The notes below the pieces were generated by a model. It was not told where the DNA came from. It saw nothing but the letters and a program-made list of their open reading frames with translations, and made no database searches. A program made the translations under genes and the position numbers. This document shows, piece by piece, positions 29,844 to 31,913 of a stretch of 31,913 bases of DNA. Numbering within the stretch: the first letter of the stretch is position 1; each line of letters begins with the position of its first letter. The DNA comes from CALREJ01 sp964533375 (GTDB taxonomy: Bacteria > Patescibacteriota > Gracilibacteria > Peribacterales > Peribacteraceae): positions 1 through 31,913 of the forward strand of contig CAZHLW010000004.1 of assembly GCA_964533375.1 (NCBI GenBank), read 5' to 3'.

Positions 29844-30515
29844 ATGAGTCCCTTTTTGAATCCCACCTACATCATCAGCATCCTCATTGCGCTTTCCATT
29901 CACGAATGGGCGCATGCCTACACCGCTTACCGTTTGGGTGATCCAACACCGGAGCATGCGGGGCGATTGACCCTCAACCCCATCGCGCACCTGGATTTAC
30001 TCGGGGCGATTCTGTTTTTGACGGTTGGATTTGGATGGGCGAAGCCGGTGCCGGTGGATAGCAGGTACTTCCGCCACCCGAAGCGTGATCTCTCACTTGT
30101 GGCTGTAGCCGGACCGCTCAGTAATTTAATTCTCGCAATTATTGCGTTTGCCGCGCTCTTTTTTCTAACCGGCGGCGATATTCTGTCCGCGTTCGATCTG
30201 CTGCAGGCGCCGCAAGGGTCAGTCGGCTACACGGTGTTACTGCAAGTTCTGCAGAGTTCCTTGTTTGTGAATCTGGCGCTGATGGCGTTCAACCTGTTTC
30301 CGGTCGCACCTCTTGATGGATCGAACATCATCCAGCTTTTTGTGCCGTACCAGTACGAGCGGCAATACGAAGAATTCGTGCGGGTGGGTCCGTACATTCT
30401 GATCGGACTTATTCTGTTCGAAAGTTTCCTGCCTTTCCAAATTCTTTCCGGATGGGTCTACGGCATTATCGGGTTTGTGCTGTCGGTCTTTAGTCTGGTG
30501 GCCGGGCTCTTTTGA
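29844..30515 (+). CDS. M50-family site-2-type membrane metalloprotease
   Basis: The 223-residue protein has HEWAH (His20, Glu21, His24) in its first membrane helix and NLFPVAPLDG (Asp158), the third zinc ligand, in a later one, with about five helices in all. This is the compact M50 form without a PDZ domain, common in bacteria. Substrates are unknown. I choose ATG 29844 over one at 29823, because TATACT lies six bases upstream and the earlier codons overlap the -10. It is divergent from rpmB and ends where the convergent surface-protein gene ends. Confidence 0.92.
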   Translation: MSPFLNPTYIISILIALSIHEWAHAYTAYRLGDPTPEHAGRLTLNPIAHLDLLGAILFLTVGFGWAKPVPVDSRYFRHPKRDLSLVAVAGPLSNLILAIIAFAALFFLTGGDILSAFDLLQAPQGSVGYTVLLQVLQSSLFVNLALMAFNLFPVAPLDGSNIIQLFVPYQYERQYEEFVRVGPYILIGLILFESFLPFQILSGWVYGIIGFVLSVFSLVAGLF

Positions 30516-31913
30516 TTACTCGGTGATGACGGGTTGGGGTTCGGGTTCGGTGACTGGTTCCACGGGAGCTGGAGCTTCAGGCTCAGTGGTTGCCGGTTCA
30601 ATGACAAGCTCAACGGAAGAGGATTCCGATGATTCCAAGGATTCCGACGATGTTGCTTCAGACATCACCGAACTTTCAGATGATGCGGATGCTTCGCTGA
30701 TGGAAGAAGCGGAAGATGCTTCAGACGATGCTGCCTCGGAAGAGATCACCGAACTTTCAGAGGAACTACTCTCTTCACTGTGATCATCATCCAGACCGAA
30801 TGCGCTGTAGATGCTTGCTGCATCTTCGGTGATTTCTACCGTATATCCATCAGGGAGATGGAGAAGCGGAGGAGTGATGGCGGTATTCCAGAGGAAGTCG
30901 ATGTTCAAGTCAGGCTGCGTCCAGGTGTAGTCAGAGTGGTAGCGGGCACAGGAGTGTGGCTTGCCGTCACTGTCGAAGATTGCAATTGAACGGATACAGG
31001 CGTTCCAGTACATGTCACTACTAACCGGGATGTTATCGGAAGCCATCGGGAAGATCATCGATGTATCGCGTGCGACGACTGCCCCTGTTTGTGTAATGGC
31101 GTTGTCGGTCACAATCGCAATCCAGGAGAAGCGGATGTCTGCGGTAGCAGGTGCTGCAAGGTTGATGGTGAAGCCGCTGTGGGTTGCACCCTTCACGCCG
31201 TAGAGGACAGGAGTGTCCGGGCTGGCTGTCACGACCGGCACGCCGCTTAAGCCACCGGAACCAAAGAGAACTGTCACGGATGTGCCACTCTTCGGAATGA
31301 GCGCGAAGCCGGCCTGTTTGCTGCTGAGAATAAGTTCGCCGTGGATGATCACGTTGCCGAAGAATTCTGCGAGGCCATCAATGGTGATGTCACCAAGAAC
31401 GATCAAGCTCTTCTGCACAATCAGATCAGACAGCTGCAATGCAGAACCCGAATCAAACAGAATCGATCCACTGTTCACTTTGATGTTTCCGTTGACGGTC
31501 AGCATGCCATCGATGACAGCACCTGATGTTGCATGTACCGATGTCGATGTCATTGTTCCGGTGATGGTTGTTCCTCCATCAATCGTCAGACCATTCGGAA
31601 CAAAGAGACTGGAAGCCATGAGTGCTCCATCAATGTGGAGGTCTCCACCGATTCTTGTATCACCACCGGTTGCAAGAGTGTTTTCCAGCACAAGTGTTGC
31701 AGCAGTGAGATCTGCAACCAGAGCAGAACCGGTGCTTGTGATGATCGTCGTAGTCTGGATAGATGCGAGCTGATTCTTCAGAGCATCAATCTCGGCCTGC
31801 AGAGAGGCAATGTCAGCATCGTAAGACTTAATCGTACTGACCTGTTTCTGCACCTCAATCTGGATCTGCTCATCCACATTGAGGTTTGCCAGAGAGGAGG
31901 CCACCATCAGCTG
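30516..31913 (-). CDS. Ser-rich surface protein, C-terminal part (5' end outside window)
   Basis: The reading frame is open through the right edge, so the start is not seen; at least 465 residues are present. Order: a coiled coil (STIKSYDADIASLQAEIDAL), then a long run of short beta-strand repeats with G-x-hydrophobic pattern (TRIGGDLHIDG, LTVNGNIKVNSG, VIIHGELIL) that suggests a beta-helix stalk. A globular beta domain with two Cys follows, then a low-complexity tail of Ser/Glu/Ala, and last a Pro/Glu tail. No sorting motif such as LPXTG is seen. It looks like an adhesin or stalk protein; the Ser tail could be glycosylated. Confidence 0.8.
   Translation of the reverse strand, partial: QLMVASSLANLNVDEQIQIEVQKQVSTIKSYDADIASLQAEIDALKNQLASIQTTTIITSTGSALVADLTAATLVLENTLATGGDTRIGGDLHIDGALMASSLFVPNGLTIDGGTTITGTMTSTSVHATSGAVIDGMLTVNGNIKVNSGSILFDSGSALQLSDLIVQKSLIVLGDITIDGLAEFFGNVIIHGELILSSKQAGFALIPKSGTSVTVLFGSGGLSGVPVVTASPDTPVLYGVKGATHSGFTINLAAPATADIRFSWIAIVTDNAITQTGAVVARDTSMIFPMASDNIPVSSDMYWNACIRSIAIFDSDGKPHSCARYHSDYTWTQPDLNIDFLWNTAITPPLLHLPDGYTVEITEDAASIYSAFGLDDDHSEESSSSESSVISSEAASSEASSASSISEASASSESSVMSEATSSESLESSESSSVELVIEPATTEPEAPAPVEPVTEPEPQPVITE

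Overview
The window looks like a chromosomal stretch of a Candidate Phyla Radiation (Patescibacteria) genome. Peregrinibacteria/Peribacteria is my best guess, but it is an inference from gene style, near-even base composition and the 16S start, not from a database match. UGA acts as a normal stop (for example yebC, the TPR gene at 9.1 kb and ftsX), which argues against the UGA-recoding Gracilibacteria/Absconditabacteria. Genes alternate strands often, mostly stand alone, and many appear to have their own promoter.

Layout. 0-1 kb: 5' part of a minus-strand 16S rRNA gene with a sigma70-type promoter and a boxB/boxA-like antitermination leader. 1-2.3 kb: a lipoprotein and a secreted protein. 2.5-3.4 kb: rpsF-rpsR. 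3.5-5.1 kb: an ORFan, a terminator with overlapping hairpins, a short ORF repeating the YebC N-terminus, and yebC. 5.1-8.7 kb: a small unknown gene and a class A penicillin-binding protein with Ig-like C-terminal domains. 8.7-11.5 kb: a VirB2/TrbC-like pilin, a TPR protein, ftsX and recO. 11.5-15.7 kb: a VanW-domain protein, RNase HI with an extra N-terminal domain, a C-terminal processing protease, and a DUF1858-HesB-like fusion. 15.7-19.4 kb: a small unknown gene, a radical SAM protein divergent from a TrmB-type regulator with a clear palindromic operator candidate, and an ORFan behind a structured leader. 19.4-24.8 kb: ndk, a secreted protein, a TMTC-like GT-C/TPR membrane protein, a small Pro/Glu-rich gene, an M16 peptidase and a small membrane protein. 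24.9-28.3 kb: rpmH, cob(I)alamin adenosyltransferase, a palindrome-rich gap and pheT. 28.4-31.9 kb: a small membrane protein, tRNA-Ser(GGA), a GGQ release-factor-like protein, rpmB, an M50 peptidase and the 3' part of a Ser-rich surface protein.

Two signals run through the window. First, many genes have a TATACT/TATAGT-type -10 box ending 6-9 nt before the start codon and no Shine-Dalgarno sequence, which predicts leaderless mRNAs. The clearest Shine-Dalgarno motifs precede unrecognised ORFan genes. Second, gaps carry degenerate repeats based on GGTTATGGG or AGGTCAAGGAAAAGG, often as inverted pairs around an AT-rich core and often touching stop codons. Related sequence also sits in frame inside conserved genes (pheT, the release-factor-like gene, the DUF1858 gene and probably yebC).

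Functionally the window mixes translation (16S, bS6, bS18, bL28, bL34, PheT, tRNA-Ser, YebC, rescue factor), envelope and surface (PBP, VanW, FtsX, Ctp, M50, M16, TMTC-like, pilin, surface proteins), nucleic-acid upkeep (RecO, RNase HI, Ndk) and cofactor genes (CobO/PduO, radical SAM, Fe-S-type fusion).
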